25,690 nt of DNA from contig JAVBJU010000029.1 in NCBI GenBank assembly GCA_031546825.1, positions 1 through 25,690 of the forward strand, written 5' to 3'. The stretch comes from Hohaiivirga sp031546825 (GTDB lineage: Bacteria; Pseudomonadota; Alphaproteobacteria; Rhizobiales; Beijerinckiaceae). Under the pieces are notes generated by a model that was not told where the DNA came from, did no database searches, and saw only the letters and a list, made by a program, of their open reading frames with translations. A program made the translations under genes and the position numbers. The first letter of the stretch is position 1; every line of letters starts with the position of its first letter. Positions 14,524-22,703 of the stretch are shown here, piece by piece.

Positions 14524-15479
14524 GCGAAGCCTCCTGAGAGCCAGCCGGGCACGCGCATGAACAGCCCGAGGGCGTGTTCGATGAACAGGCTGGCGAACAG
14601 CGTGAACAGATAAATGATGGAAAAGCGGAACATGTTGCGTTGGGCCTGTGCCGCCGCCTTGCCGTCGCGGTTTCGAAAAACCCTCAGCGCGCAGATGAGC
14701 ATCATGGCACCGCCGATGGTCGCTGCCAGTGCATACAGCATCCCGCCGAAGCCGAAGAAGACCGGAGAAAGGCCGGTGGGCGTAAGGATGAGGGTATAGC
14801 CGAGGATGGCGCGCCGGGTGGCGGCAGGCCCAGCCACGTTGGGCAGCATAGGCACGGAAGCGCGGGCGTAGTCCTCTGTTTTGAGAAGGGCAAGCGCCCA
14901 GAAATGCGGGGGAGTCCATAGGAAAATGATGAGAAACAGCACAAGCGTTTCGATGCCAACCGAACCGGTTACTGCGGCTTGCCCGATCATAGGCGGAAAC
15001 GCGCCTGCTGCCCCACCAATGACGATGTTTTGCGGCGTCGAACGCTTCAACCACATGGAATACACGACGACATAATAGAAAATTGTCAGGGCAAGCAACG
15101 ACGCCGCCAGCCAATTAGAGATGAGGCCGAGAAACAGCACCGAGGCCACGGAAAGCCACAGCCCGAAGATCAGCGCCGTTTCCGGCTCAATCCGGCCCGC
15201 CGGGACCGGCCGATTGCGGGTGCGTGCCATGCGGGCGTCGATATCCACATCCCACCACATGTTGAGGCAGCCGGATGCGCCTGCACCAAGCGCGATCATC
15301 ATAAGCGAAGCGATGGCGAGTAAAGGTGGGACGCGCATCGGCGTCACCACCATGCCGACCAATGCCGTGAAGATGACCAGCGACATCACGCGTGGCTTGA
15401 GCAGCGCGAAGTAATCTCGGACATCACCATGGAGCGCCTGTGGCGCCAGGATGGGCGTGTGGATCAGAATTTTTGGCAT
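14520..15479 (-). CDS. ctaB: Protoheme IX farnesyltransferase (heme O synthase)
   Basis: This UbiA-family membrane prenyltransferase adds a farnesyl group to heme B to make heme O, the precursor of heme A. The 319-residue protein has DYFALLKPRVMSLVIFTAL at the N-terminus. The diphosphate-binding motif NMWWDVDIDARMARTRNRP (N73, D77, D81) follows. LWTPPHFWALAL and TEDYARASVPMLP are also conserved, with about eight or nine hydrophobic helices. It begins 4 nt after the coxA stop and overlaps the next small gene. Confidence 0.96.
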   Translation of the reverse strand: MPKILIHTPILAPQALHGDVRDYFALLKPRVMSLVIFTALVGMVVTPMRVPPLLAIASLMMIALGAGASGCLNMWWDVDIDARMARTRNRPVPAGRIEPETALIFGLWLSVASVLFLGLISNWLAASLLALTIFYYVVVYSMWLKRSTPQNIVIGGAAGAFPPMIGQAAVTGSVGIETLVLFLIIFLWTPPHFWALALLKTEDYARASVPMLPNVAGPAATRRAILGYTLILTPTGLSPVFFGFGGMLYALAATIGGAMMLICALRVFRNRDGKAAAQAQRNMFRFSIIYLFTLFASLFIEHALGLFMRVPGWLSGGFA

Positions 15480-15483
15480 GATG

Positions 15484-17136
15484 TTAAGCCCTTTCCTGCG
15501 GTTGCGTCACCAATTCGCCATTGGCAAGCATGCGGGGCAGCACTTCATATTGGTGGAAGGGCGGCGGGGACGACAGAGTCCATTCGAGGGTGGTTGCGCC
15601 TTCGCCCCACGGATTGGCGGGAGCCGGAACCTTCTTGATGAAGGCATAGATGATGCCGCCGATGAAGACGAAAAGGCCGCAAGCAAACATGTAGGAGCCC
15701 ATAGAAGCGACATAGTTCCAACCGGAAAAGGCATCCGGATAGTCAGCATAGCGGCGCGGCATTCCGGCGAGACCCAGGAAATGCATCGGGAAGAACAAGA
15801 CGTTGGAGCCTATGAAGGCAATCCAGAAATGCAGTTTGCCGATCCAGTCCGGCATCATGTAGCCGGTCATTTTGGGGAACCAGTAATAGGTGCCCGCGAA
15901 AATGACAAAAACCGCGCCGAGCGACAGCACGTAGTGGAAGTGCGCCACCACGTAATAGGTGTCGTGCAGATAGCGGTCGATGCCTGCATTGGCGAGCACG
16001 ACGCCGGTGACGCCGCCAACTGTGAACAGGAAGATGAAGCCGATGGCCCACAGCATGGGTGCGGTGAAGCGGATCGAGCCGCCCCACATCGTCGCGATCC
16101 ACGAGAAGATCTTGATGCCGGTCGGCACCGCGATCACCATGGTGGCGAACACGAAATAGGCCTGGGTCTGGAGGCTCAACCCCACTGTGAACATGTGGTG
16201 CGCCCACACCACAAAGCCCACGACTCCGATGGAGACCATGGCGTAGGCCATGCCGAGATAGCCGAAAATCGGCTTTTTCGAGAAGGTCGAGATGATGTGG
16301 CTGACAATGCCGAAGGCTGGCAAAATCATGATGTAAACTTCGGGGTGGCCGAAGAACCAGAACAGGTGCTGGTAGAGCACCGGGTTTCCGCCGGCCGATG
16401 CGTCAAAGAATGCCGTGCCGAAATTGCGGTCGGTGAGCAGCATGGTGATGGCTCCGGCGAGCACTGGCAGCGCCAGCAGCAGCAGGAAAGCGGTCACCAG
16501 CATCGCCCAGGCAAACAGCGGCATCTTGTGCAGTGTCATGCCGGGGGCGCGCATGTTGAGGATGGTGGTGATGAAATTGATGGCGCCGAGCACCGAACCC
16601 GCACCAACCACGTGCAGGCCGAAGATGGCAAAATCCAGTGCCGGGCCGGGGTGGCCGGAGGTGGAGAGTGGCGGATAGACCGTCCAGCCGCCACCGAAGC
16701 CGTTGACGCCGGGCGCGCCTTCAAAAAACAGCGACATGACAAGCAGGCTGAAACCGGAGACGGTCAGCCAGAACGAGATGTTGTTGAGCCGTGGAAAGGC
16801 CATGTCTGGCGCGCCGATCATCAGCGGTACGAACCAGTTGCCGAATCCGCCGATGAGCGCGGGCATCACCATGAAAAACACCATGATGAGGCCGTGCGCG
16901 CTCACGAACACGTTGAAAAGCTGGGGGCTTGAGAACAGCTGAAGGCCGGGGTGCATAAGTTCGATGCGCATGGCAATCGACAACGCTGCGCCGACGAGCC
17001 CGGCGCAGAATGAAAAAATCATATAAAGCGTGCCGATGTCCTTGTGATTGGTCGACAGGAACCAGCGCTTCCAAAAGCCCGGAATATGGTCGTGATGGGC
17101 GGGCGGGGACAGAAAGGTGGTCGTGGTTTGATCCAT
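15484..17136 (-). CDS. coxA: Cytochrome c oxidase subunit I (aa3 type)
   Basis: This is the catalytic heme-copper subunit that reduces O2 and pumps protons. The 550-residue protein shows every ligand: H81 in FVSAHGLIMVFF (heme a), H264 in FGHPEVYIMILPAFG (CuB, with E266 and the cross-linked Y268), H313 and H314 in VWAHHMFTVG (CuB), H399 in VVAHFHYVLS (heme a3) and H401 (heme a). The GHPEVY glutamate marks the A1 subtype. Twelve helices are expected. I prefer ATG 17136 (MDQTTTTF) to the in-frame GTG at 17148. It lies 38 nt after coxB and 4 nt before ctaB. Confidence 0.97.
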   Translation of the reverse strand: MDQTTTTFLSPPAHHDHIPGFWKRWFLSTNHKDIGTLYMIFSFCAGLVGAALSIAMRIELMHPGLQLFSSPQLFNVFVSAHGLIMVFFMVMPALIGGFGNWFVPLMIGAPDMAFPRLNNISFWLTVSGFSLLVMSLFFEGAPGVNGFGGGWTVYPPLSTSGHPGPALDFAIFGLHVVGAGSVLGAINFITTILNMRAPGMTLHKMPLFAWAMLVTAFLLLLALPVLAGAITMLLTDRNFGTAFFDASAGGNPVLYQHLFWFFGHPEVYIMILPAFGIVSHIISTFSKKPIFGYLGMAYAMVSIGVVGFVVWAHHMFTVGLSLQTQAYFVFATMVIAVPTGIKIFSWIATMWGGSIRFTAPMLWAIGFIFLFTVGGVTGVVLANAGIDRYLHDTYYVVAHFHYVLSLGAVFVIFAGTYYWFPKMTGYMMPDWIGKLHFWIAFIGSNVLFFPMHFLGLAGMPRRYADYPDAFSGWNYVASMGSYMFACGLFVFIGGIIYAFIKKVPAPANPWGEGATTLEWTLSSPPPFHQYEVLPRMLANGELVTQPQERA

Positions 17137-17174
17137 TGTTGATCTCACTTTTCGCGATGGCGCACGCGTGACCG

Positions 17175-18026
17175 TCAGCGGTTTTCGGCAACGGTGAAGG
17201 ATTGGGTGGCGAATGCGTATTTCTTCTTGGCGTCGGCAATCCAGGCGGCGTAGGCCTCATTGCTCACCACACGCACGGTGATTGGCATGTAGGCATGGCC
17301 ATTGCCGCACAGTTCGGAACACTGGCCGTGATAGACGCCCTCGCGGTCTGCCTTGAACCAGATTTCATTGAGGCGGCCGGGGATGGCATCCATCTTGAGG
17401 CCGAAGGCGGGCACGGCCCAGGAATGGATGACGTCGGCGGATGTCACCTGAATTTTCACAACCTTGTCGACCGGCACCACCATCTCGTTGTCGACGGTGA
17501 AGAGGCGGCGATCGGTAGGCTTGAGGTTTTCATCCTGCACCAGGATCGAATCAAATTTGAAACCGCCCTGATCTGGCGGGTATTCGTAATTCCAGTACCA
17601 GGAGAGGCCGGTGACTTTCACAACCACATCTGGCTTGGGAATGGTCAACTGGTCGCGCAGCAGACGAAATGACGGCACCGCCACCGCGACGAGAATCAAA
17701 ACTGGCACAATCGTCCAGACGACTTCCAGCAAGGTGTGGTGGGTGGTGCGTGATGGCACGGGGTTGCGCTTTTCACTGAAGCGGAACATCGCAATCAGCA
17801 GCAGCGCCGCGACCAATACGCAAACCGCGCTGACCAGGATCAACAAGTTGTGATGGAAGGCGCTCATGTCGCGCCCGAAGCTGGTGACGGTTTCCTGCAT
17901 CCCCATTTGCCAGGGGTGTGGCAGGCCGATTGCCTCCTCCGCAGAATGCGCCGCAGCCGTTGGCAAGATGAGGGCCGCGGGAAGAAGCCAGCACCGGAAA
18001 TGCCGCCATAAACCAAGCTGCTGCAT
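17175..18026 (-). CDS. coxB: Cytochrome c oxidase subunit II
   Basis: Subunit II takes electrons from cytochrome c at the CuA centre. The 283-residue protein has a signal sequence (about residues 10-28), two membrane helices (about 60-82 and 103-122) and a periplasmic cupredoxin domain. CuA ligands are complete: H201 in IHSWAVPAFGLKMD, then C236, E238, C240, H244 and M247 in GQCSELCGNGHAYMP. The aromatic patch LSWYWNYEYP, used for electron entry, is present. There is no C-terminal cytochrome c domain. It is the first gene of the oxidase operon; a GAGAGGA SD precedes the ATG. Confidence 0.97.
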   Translation of the reverse strand: MQQLGLWRHFRCWLLPAALILPTAAAHSAEEAIGLPHPWQMGMQETVTSFGRDMSAFHHNLLILVSAVCVLVAALLLIAMFRFSEKRNPVPSRTTHHTLLEVVWTIVPVLILVAVAVPSFRLLRDQLTIPKPDVVVKVTGLSWYWNYEYPPDQGGFKFDSILVQDENLKPTDRRLFTVDNEMVVPVDKVVKIQVTSADVIHSWAVPAFGLKMDAIPGRLNEIWFKADREGVYHGQCSELCGNGHAYMPITVRVVSNEAYAAWIADAKKKYAFATQSFTVAENR

Positions 18027-18132
18027 GAAGTAATCCTCTCTCGGGTCGGGCTTGTGGGCCCGTCCACACCCGCGCGGTGCGGCTCATCCGCGGGACGCCG
18101 CGGCGATGAGTAAGGCCACATCGAACTTTGTT

Positions 18133-18146
18133 TTGATCTGAATCAA
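18133..18146. promoter_or_regulatory. FNR/FixK-type binding site upstream of coxB
   Basis: TTGATCTGAATCAA is a perfect TTGAT-N4-ATCAA palindrome, the consensus of FNR/Anr/FixK/FnrL regulators. It lies about 107 nt before the coxB start and about 180 nt before the divergent ialB-like gene, so it could control either or both. Confidence 0.72.
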
Positions 18147-18169
18147 CAGATGCTCTAAAGCGGGGCTGT

Positions 18170-18197
18170 ACTCAAGATGATGAGGTGGGACTTGAGT
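18170..18197. promoter_or_regulatory. Perfect 7-bp inverted repeat in the divergent intergenic region
   Basis: ACTCAAG (18170-18176) and CTTGAGT (18191-18197) are a perfect inverted repeat with a 14-nt spacer between coxB and the ialB-like gene. It may be an operator or an RNA hairpin; no regulator is identified. Confidence 0.35.
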
Positions 18198-18325
18198 TTA
18201 ATCTGCCCATGAGCAATTAGTCGGTGTAGTCGGTTTTTTTGCGTTATGCTTGACAACGGCACTGGGAGCGTGTTCGGAAAGTAGCTGTTTCAAAAAGCCA
18301 TGAGCGTGTGAAAAAAGGAATGTCC

Positions 18326-18883
18326 ATGTTGGTCAGCAAAACGGTCGCGCTGCGCGTCGCTGCTGTGGTTTTGATGGGGGCTCTCGCCGTGATGGGAGTG
18401 GCCCGCGCCCAGCAAAGAGCCGCGCCCGTGGCTCCTGAGGATTTTGCTATCACCAAGGGCATGTATGGCGACTGGAAGTTGCGTTGCGAGAACCGTCCCG
18501 GCGCGCAAAGCACCCAATGTGCCATTTCCCAGAACGTGGTTGATGAGGCGAGCCCCGATATCAAGCTGTCGATGATCGTGTTCCGCACCGCTGATGGCAA
18601 GAACACCCTGATGAGGGTCGTGGCGCCGCTTGGCATTTTGTTGCCCCGTGGTCTGGGCCTCAAGATCGACGACGCCGATTTCGGGCGCGTTGGCTTCGTG
18701 CGGTGTCTGCCGTCGGGCTGTGTGTCGGAAGTGGCTCTGAAGGACAACCTTCTGGAGAACCTTCGCACCGGCAAGGTTGCAAGTTTCTTGGTATTCAAAG
18801 CGCAAGAGCAAGGGGTCGGCATTCCCATCACCCTCGAAGGTTTTGCCGAGGCCTATGATAATCTGCCCACAGTCGTTCCGTAA
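18326..18883 (+). CDS. IalB (invasion-associated locus B) family secreted protein
   Basis: The 185-residue protein has a signal peptide (hydrophobic stretch ending VMGVARA-QQ) and the IalB pattern: YGDWKLRCEN, then TQCAISQNVV, a long beta segment with LMRVVAPLGILLPRGLGL, and FVRCLPSGCVSEVAL. The cysteines form two likely disulfide pairs in the periplasm. The family is widespread in alphaproteobacteria, most of which are not invasive, so the name says little about role here. ATG 18326 has AAAGGA 6 nt upstream; GTG 18308 and ATG 18320 are in-frame alternatives. A lipoprotein gene follows after 12 nt, so the two form an operon. Confidence 0.88.
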   Translation: MLVSKTVALRVAAVVLMGALAVMGVARAQQRAAPVAPEDFAITKGMYGDWKLRCENRPGAQSTQCAISQNVVDEASPDIKLSMIVFRTADGKNTLMRVVAPLGILLPRGLGLKIDDADFGRVGFVRCLPSGCVSEVALKDNLLENLRTGKVASFLVFKAQEQGVGIPITLEGFAEAYDNLPTVVP

Positions 18884-18895
18884 TTGGGGAAGATC

Positions 18896-19420
18896 ATGAA
18901 AAGAATAAGCCGGCTCGTTTTCATCTCGGTGTTCGCGCTTGGACTTGGTGCATGTGCGACCGATGACGGGTCGAGCACTGTCTCCAATATGCTTTTTTTC
19001 AACAAGCCCGAAGCACCGGACCCTTCGAAGGGGCCTACGGAAGCGCTCTACTGCCCCAAGGTCGATGTGTTTGAGGGCGGTGCCCATGCAACGGTGGGCG
19101 GTGGCGTGGCAACCATCGGCGATCTTGCCCGCGAGTGCCATGTCCTCCATGACGGCAGCGTGGTCATCAAGGTTGGTGTTTCCGGCCGAGTAATCCCCAA
19201 TGGGGGCGGTGGTGGGCGCTATAATGTTCCGGTGCAGTTCCGCATCAAGGTTGGCGACAAGGTGCTGGTCCAGCGCGCCCAGAGCGTGACGGCTACCTTT
19301 GTTGGCGATGATGTGCGGGGCGATTTCGCTGCTGTGCAGGAAGGCCTCGTGGTGCCGCTGGCCAATAACCAGAACTTCGCTATCGAAGTTGGCCTTGGTG
19401 GCGGTGGAAAGCGGCGCTGA
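18896..19420 (+). CDS. Lipoprotein of unknown function
   Basis: The 174-residue protein starts MKRISRLVFISVFALGLGAC, with the lipobox LGAC and lipidated C20, so it is anchored to a membrane. The mature part contains ALYCPKVDVFEGG, a central ARECHVLHDGSVVIKVGVSG segment and a C-terminal beta-rich region with two Gly runs (GGGGG and GGGG). I recognise it only as a hypothetical lipoprotein of a kind common in alphaproteobacteria. ATG 18896 is preceded by GGGGAAG; an in-frame TTG at 18884 is less likely. It follows the IalB-family gene. Confidence 0.85.
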   Translation: MKRISRLVFISVFALGLGACATDDGSSTVSNMLFFNKPEAPDPSKGPTEALYCPKVDVFEGGAHATVGGGVATIGDLARECHVLHDGSVVIKVGVSGRVIPNGGGGGRYNVPVQFRIKVGDKVLVQRAQSVTATFVGDDVRGDFAAVQEGLVVPLANNQNFAIEVGLGGGGKRR

Positions 19421-19450
19421 CGCTTTCTTTTTTGAGAAAACATGCTGACG

Positions 19451-19468
19451 GGGATGGCTTGCCATCCC
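19451..19468. other. Perfect hairpin after the lipoprotein gene
   Basis: GGGATGGC-TT-GCCATCCC is an 8-bp palindrome 30 nt beyond the lipoprotein stop. There is no U-run, so it may be a processing or termination signal, or part of a larger fold with ATTCCCC downstream. The rest of 19421-19570 shows nothing I can name. Confidence 0.3.
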
Positions 19469-19570
19469 ATGGCAGCGGCCATTCCCCGCACTTCACGCAA
19501 TTCTGTAGTTTTCGCCAAAGGAGCCGTTGACTCGTGTCTCTGGCTGGCTAGAGTTCTCATGTCTTACGAT

Positions 19571-19752
19571 CCCTGCGGAAGAGATCGGTTATCCGACGCC
19601 GAAGGCGCAACCGCCCCGGAAACGCTCAGGCCAAAGGACCGCAGGGAGCTGACACTCTGGAAAGTGATGGGTTTCTTTCCCATCCACCGAAGGAAGTAAC
19701 CTGGCGCATTCCGCGCTGGGGAAATCTCTCAGGTTCTCGGACAGAGGGGGCG
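19571..19752 (+). ncRNA. Tandem glycine riboswitch
   Basis: Two consecutive glycine aptamers precede gcvT. Aptamer I is closed by a perfect 8-bp P1 (CCCTGCGG 19571-19578 with CCGCAGGG 19639-19646) and contains ACGCCGAAGGCGCAA and GCTCAGGCCAAAGGACCG. Aptamer II is closed by CTCTG (19655-19659) with CAGAG (19742-19746) and contains CCACCGAAGGAAGTAAC and ATCTCTCAGGTTCTCGGACA. The order CGAAG, CTCAGG, GGAC, CTCTGG, CGAAGG, CTCTCAGG, ACAGAGGG is the glycine riboswitch consensus. Downstream, GGGGCG (19747-19752) can pair with CGCCCC (19784-19789) just before the gcvT SD, enclosing CCGGC-CATTT-GCCGG; this is a likely expression platform. Glycine is expected to turn the operon on. Confidence 0.95.
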
Positions 19753-19803
19753 CATACCGGCCATTTGCCGGAATGTCGCAACACGCCCCGGATCGAGGAC
19801 AAA

Positions 19804-20937
19804 ATGGCCGAGACTTCCACCCCCACTCTGCAAACGCCGCTTTACCGTGAACATGTTGCACTTGGTGCGCGCATGGTCCCGTTCGCCGGGTACGACATGC
19901 CGGTGCAGTATCCCGCGGGCATCCTCACCGAGCACCTGTGGGCGCGGGAGAGCGCCGGGCTGTTCGATGTTTCCCATATGGGGCAGGCGCTTCTCATCGG
20001 GCCAAACCATGAAACCACCGCCAAGGCACTGGAAACACTGGTGCCCGCTGATATCGTTAATCTCAAGCCCGGCCAGCAGCGCTACTCGCAGTTTCTCAAC
20101 CCGCAAGGCGGCATTCTTGATGATCTGATGATCGCCCGCCCGCTTGATCCGGCGGAAGATGGCAGGCTGATTCTCGTGGTCAATGCCGGGTGCAAGGAAG
20201 CTGATTACGCCCACCTTGCCAAAAACCTTCCCGCAGGCGTCAAGCTGCAACGCCAGGATGATCTGGCGCTTCTTGCCCTGCAAGGGCCGAAGGCGGAAGC
20301 AGCGCTCACACGCCTCTGTTCGGATGCCGCCGCCATGGGCTTCATGGCGGTGCGCAGCCTCAAAGTGGCGGGTTTCCCATGCACCGTGTCGCGCTCCGGC
20401 TATACCGGCGAAGACGGTTATGAGATTTCAGTTGCGGCGGATAATGCCGCCGCCCTGTGGCGCAAACTGCTTGAGGACGCCACGGTGAAACCCGTTGGGC
20501 TTGGCGCGCGCGATTCGCTGCGGCTTGAGGCAGGCTTGTGCCTCTATGGCCATGATATAGACACCGCGACCTCGCCGATTGAGGCGGGGCTGATCTGGTC
20601 GATCCAGAAGCGCCGCCGCGAAGAAGGCGGCTTCCCCGGATTTGAACGCGTTGCCCGCGAGATCGCCCAAGGCACGGGGCGCAAGCGCGTCGGCATATTG
20701 CCGGAAGGCCGTGCGCCCGCCCGCGAGGGCACGGTGGTGACCGACCTTTCAGGCGCAGAAATCGGCGTTGTCACTTCCGGCGGCTTTGGTCCGAGCCTCA
20801 ACGGCCCCCTCGCCATGGGCTATGTGGCAACCGCCCATAGCGCCATTGGCACCAAGGTTCACCTCATGGTGCGCGGCAAGCCGCTTGCGGCAGAGATCGT
20901 CGCGATGCCGTTCGTTCCCAATCGCTATAAACGCTGA
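19804..20937 (+). CDS. gcvT: Glycine cleavage system T protein (aminomethyltransferase)
   Basis: GcvT takes the aminomethyl group from lipoylated GcvH and transfers the C1 unit to tetrahydrofolate, releasing ammonia. The 377-residue protein has the N-terminal GARMVPFAGYDMPVQYPAG, LFDVSHMGQ, the folate-site segment GGILDDLMI and the GYTGEDGYEI motif. The C-terminal region has LCLYGHDIDTATSPIEAGL. ATG 19804 has GAGGA 4 nt upstream; an earlier in-frame ATG at 19765 lies inside the riboswitch expression platform. It is the first gene of the gcv operon. Confidence 0.97.
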   Translation: MAETSTPTLQTPLYREHVALGARMVPFAGYDMPVQYPAGILTEHLWARESAGLFDVSHMGQALLIGPNHETTAKALETLVPADIVNLKPGQQRYSQFLNPQGGILDDLMIARPLDPAEDGRLILVVNAGCKEADYAHLAKNLPAGVKLQRQDDLALLALQGPKAEAALTRLCSDAAAMGFMAVRSLKVAGFPCTVSRSGYTGEDGYEISVAADNAAALWRKLLEDATVKPVGLGARDSLRLEAGLCLYGHDIDTATSPIEAGLIWSIQKRRREEGGFPGFERVAREIAQGTGRKRVGILPEGRAPAREGTVVTDLSGAEIGVVTSGGFGPSLNGPLAMGYVATAHSAIGTKVHLMVRGKPLAAEIVAMPFVPNRYKR

Positions 20938-20971
20938 CACCCTTTCACGCATTCACCATCGGAGTAACTCC

Positions 20972-21346
20972 ATGACCATTCGTTATACCAAGGACCACGA
21001 ATATATCCGCGTCGACGGCAAAACCGGCACCGTCGGTATTTCCGACCATGCCCAGAGCCAGTTGGGTGATGTGGTGTTCGTTGAACTCCCCGCCGCCGGA
21101 AAGGTGCTGAAGAAGGGCGATGAAGCCGCCGTGGTCGAAAGCGTTAAGGCGGCAAGCGATGTCTATACCCCGGTTTCCGGCAAGGTGATTGAGGGCAATG
21201 GTGCGGTTGAAGATGCCCCCGGCCTGATTAATGAGGATGCCATGGGCAAAGGTTGGTTCTTCAAGATCGAGATTGCCGATGCGGGTGAACTCGATGACTT
21301 GATGGACGAGGCCGGATACCAGAAATATTTGGCGGAAATCGGCTAA
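20972..21346 (+). CDS. gcvH: Glycine cleavage system H protein
   Basis: GcvH is the small lipoyl carrier that shuttles the aminomethyl group from P to T and to the lipoamide dehydrogenase. The 124-residue protein starts TIRYTKDHEYIRVDG, and the lipoylated Lys is K59 in AAVVESVKAASDVYTP. GLINEDAMGKGWFFKI follows, as in the family. GGAG lies 7 nt before the ATG. It is 34 nt after gcvT and 16 nt before gcvPA. Confidence 0.98.
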   Translation: MTIRYTKDHEYIRVDGKTGTVGISDHAQSQLGDVVFVELPAAGKVLKKGDEAAVVESVKAASDVYTPVSGKVIEGNGAVEDAPGLINEDAMGKGWFFKIEIADAGELDDLMDEAGYQKYLAEIG

Positions 21347-21362
21347 AGCAAAGGATTTCTCC

Positions 21363-22703
21363 ATGCGCTATCTTCCCCTGTCCGATGCCGACCGCAGCCA
21401 GATGCTGGCGCGGATCGGCGTTAAAAACGTCGATGAACTGTTTGTCGGAGTGCCCGGCGACAAGCTCCTGAAAAAAGCCGTCGATCTGCCCGCCCATAAA
21501 AGCGAGCGCGAAGTCGAAGGCATCATGAAGAAGCTTTCGGCGCGAAACACCGCCGCGTCGGTTGTGCCGTTCTTCGTCGGGGCAGGGGCTTACAAGCACC
21601 ATGTTCCAGCGACCGTTGATCACCTGATCCAACGCTCGGAATTCCTGACGAGCTACACGCCCTACCAGCCGGAAATCGCGCAAGGCACGTTGCAATACCT
21701 GTTCGAGTTCCAGACACAGGTGGCGACGCTGACGGGCATGGAAGTGGCCAACGCCTCGATGTATGACGGCTCCACCGGCACCGCTGAGGCGGTGATGATG
21801 GCCCATCGCGTCACCAAGCGGAAGAAAGCCGTGCTCGCGGGTGGCCTGCACCCGCATTACGCCGATGTGGTCAAAACCACCTCGAAGCTTGCAGGCGATG
21901 ACGTTGTCGCACTCAAGCCTGACGTGGATGGCAAGACCGACCTTCTTGCTGCCATCGACGACGACACTTCTTGCATCGTGGTGCAGTCACCGGACTTCTT
22001 CGGCAACCTGCATGACCTTTCGGCCATTGCGGTTAAAGCCCATGAGAAGGGCGCGCTGCTTATTGCCGTGTTTACCGAGGCCGTTTCGCTCGGCCTTCTC
22101 AAGACACCGGGCGAGATGGGGGCGGATATCGTGGTCGGCGAGGGGCAGTCCATCGGCAATGCCCTCAATTTCGGCGGCCCCTATGTCGGGCTGTTTGCCA
22201 CGCGGCAGAAATATGTGCGCCAGATGCCGGGACGGCTGTGCGGCCAAACGGTTGACGCCGAGGGGCGGCGCGGCTTCGTGTTGACGCTTTCCACCCGCGA
22301 GCAGCATATCCGCCGCGAGAAGGCCACTTCGAACATCTGCACCAATTCGGGCCTGTGCGCTCTGGCTTTCACCATTCACATGAGCCTTCTCGGCGGTACG
22401 GGGCTCAACAAGCTCGCCCGTGTCAACCATGCAAACGCGGTGAAACTTGCCGATGCGCTGAAAGGCGTGCCGGGTGTGAAGCTGCTCAATGAGACCTTCT
22501 TCAACGAGTTCACCCTCCGCCTCGGTAAACCCGCAGCGGATGTGGTGGAAAAACTCGCGGCAAAGGGCATTCTCGCTGGTGTACCAGTGTCTCGTCTTCT
22601 GCCGGAGGCCGGGCTCGATGATCTCCTGCTGGTGGCCTCGACCGAAGTGAATAGTGATGACGACCGCGCTGCCCTTGTCGCAGCCCTGAAGGAGGTGCTG
22701 TGA
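21363..22703 (+). CDS. gcvPA: Glycine dehydrogenase (decarboxylating) subunit 1
   Basis: This is the N-terminal half of a split P protein. With GcvPB it decarboxylates glycine using PLP. The 446-residue protein has MRYLPLSDADRSQMLARIG at the start, FFVGAGAYKHHVPATVDHL, the SLLTSYTPYQPEIAQG-type segment (here EFLTSYTPYQPEIAQG), and TSNICTNSGLCALAFTIHMS. It lacks the PLP Lys, which is in GcvPB, as expected. Its TGA overlaps the gcvPB ATG by one base. The split form contrasts with the single fused GcvP of E. coli and many Rhizobiales. Confidence 0.97.
   Translation: MRYLPLSDADRSQMLARIGVKNVDELFVGVPGDKLLKKAVDLPAHKSEREVEGIMKKLSARNTAASVVPFFVGAGAYKHHVPATVDHLIQRSEFLTSYTPYQPEIAQGTLQYLFEFQTQVATLTGMEVANASMYDGSTGTAEAVMMAHRVTKRKKAVLAGGLHPHYADVVKTTSKLAGDDVVALKPDVDGKTDLLAAIDDDTSCIVVQSPDFFGNLHDLSAIAVKAHEKGALLIAVFTEAVSLGLLKTPGEMGADIVVGEGQSIGNALNFGGPYVGLFATRQKYVRQMPGRLCGQTVDAEGRRGFVLTLSTREQHIRREKATSNICTNSGLCALAFTIHMSLLGGTGLNKLARVNHANAVKLADALKGVPGVKLLNETFFNEFTLRLGKPAADVVEKLAAKGILAGVPVSRLLPEAGLDDLLLVASTEVNSDDDRAALVAALKEVL

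Noticed and set aside
15451..16932. 493-codon open frame on the + strand, antisense to coxA
   Set aside because: It is His/Glu/Asp-rich nonsense typical of the antisense of a GC-rich membrane-protein gene; coxA has all catalytic residues.
18250..18278. TTGACA upstream of the IalB-family gene as its promoter
   Set aside because: At the proper 16-18 nt spacing no acceptable -10 hexamer is present.
18290..19465. 391-codon open frame on the - strand opposite the IalB-family gene and lipoprotein
   Set aside because: The + strand pair has a signal peptide, a lipobox and SD sequences; the antisense frame has none.
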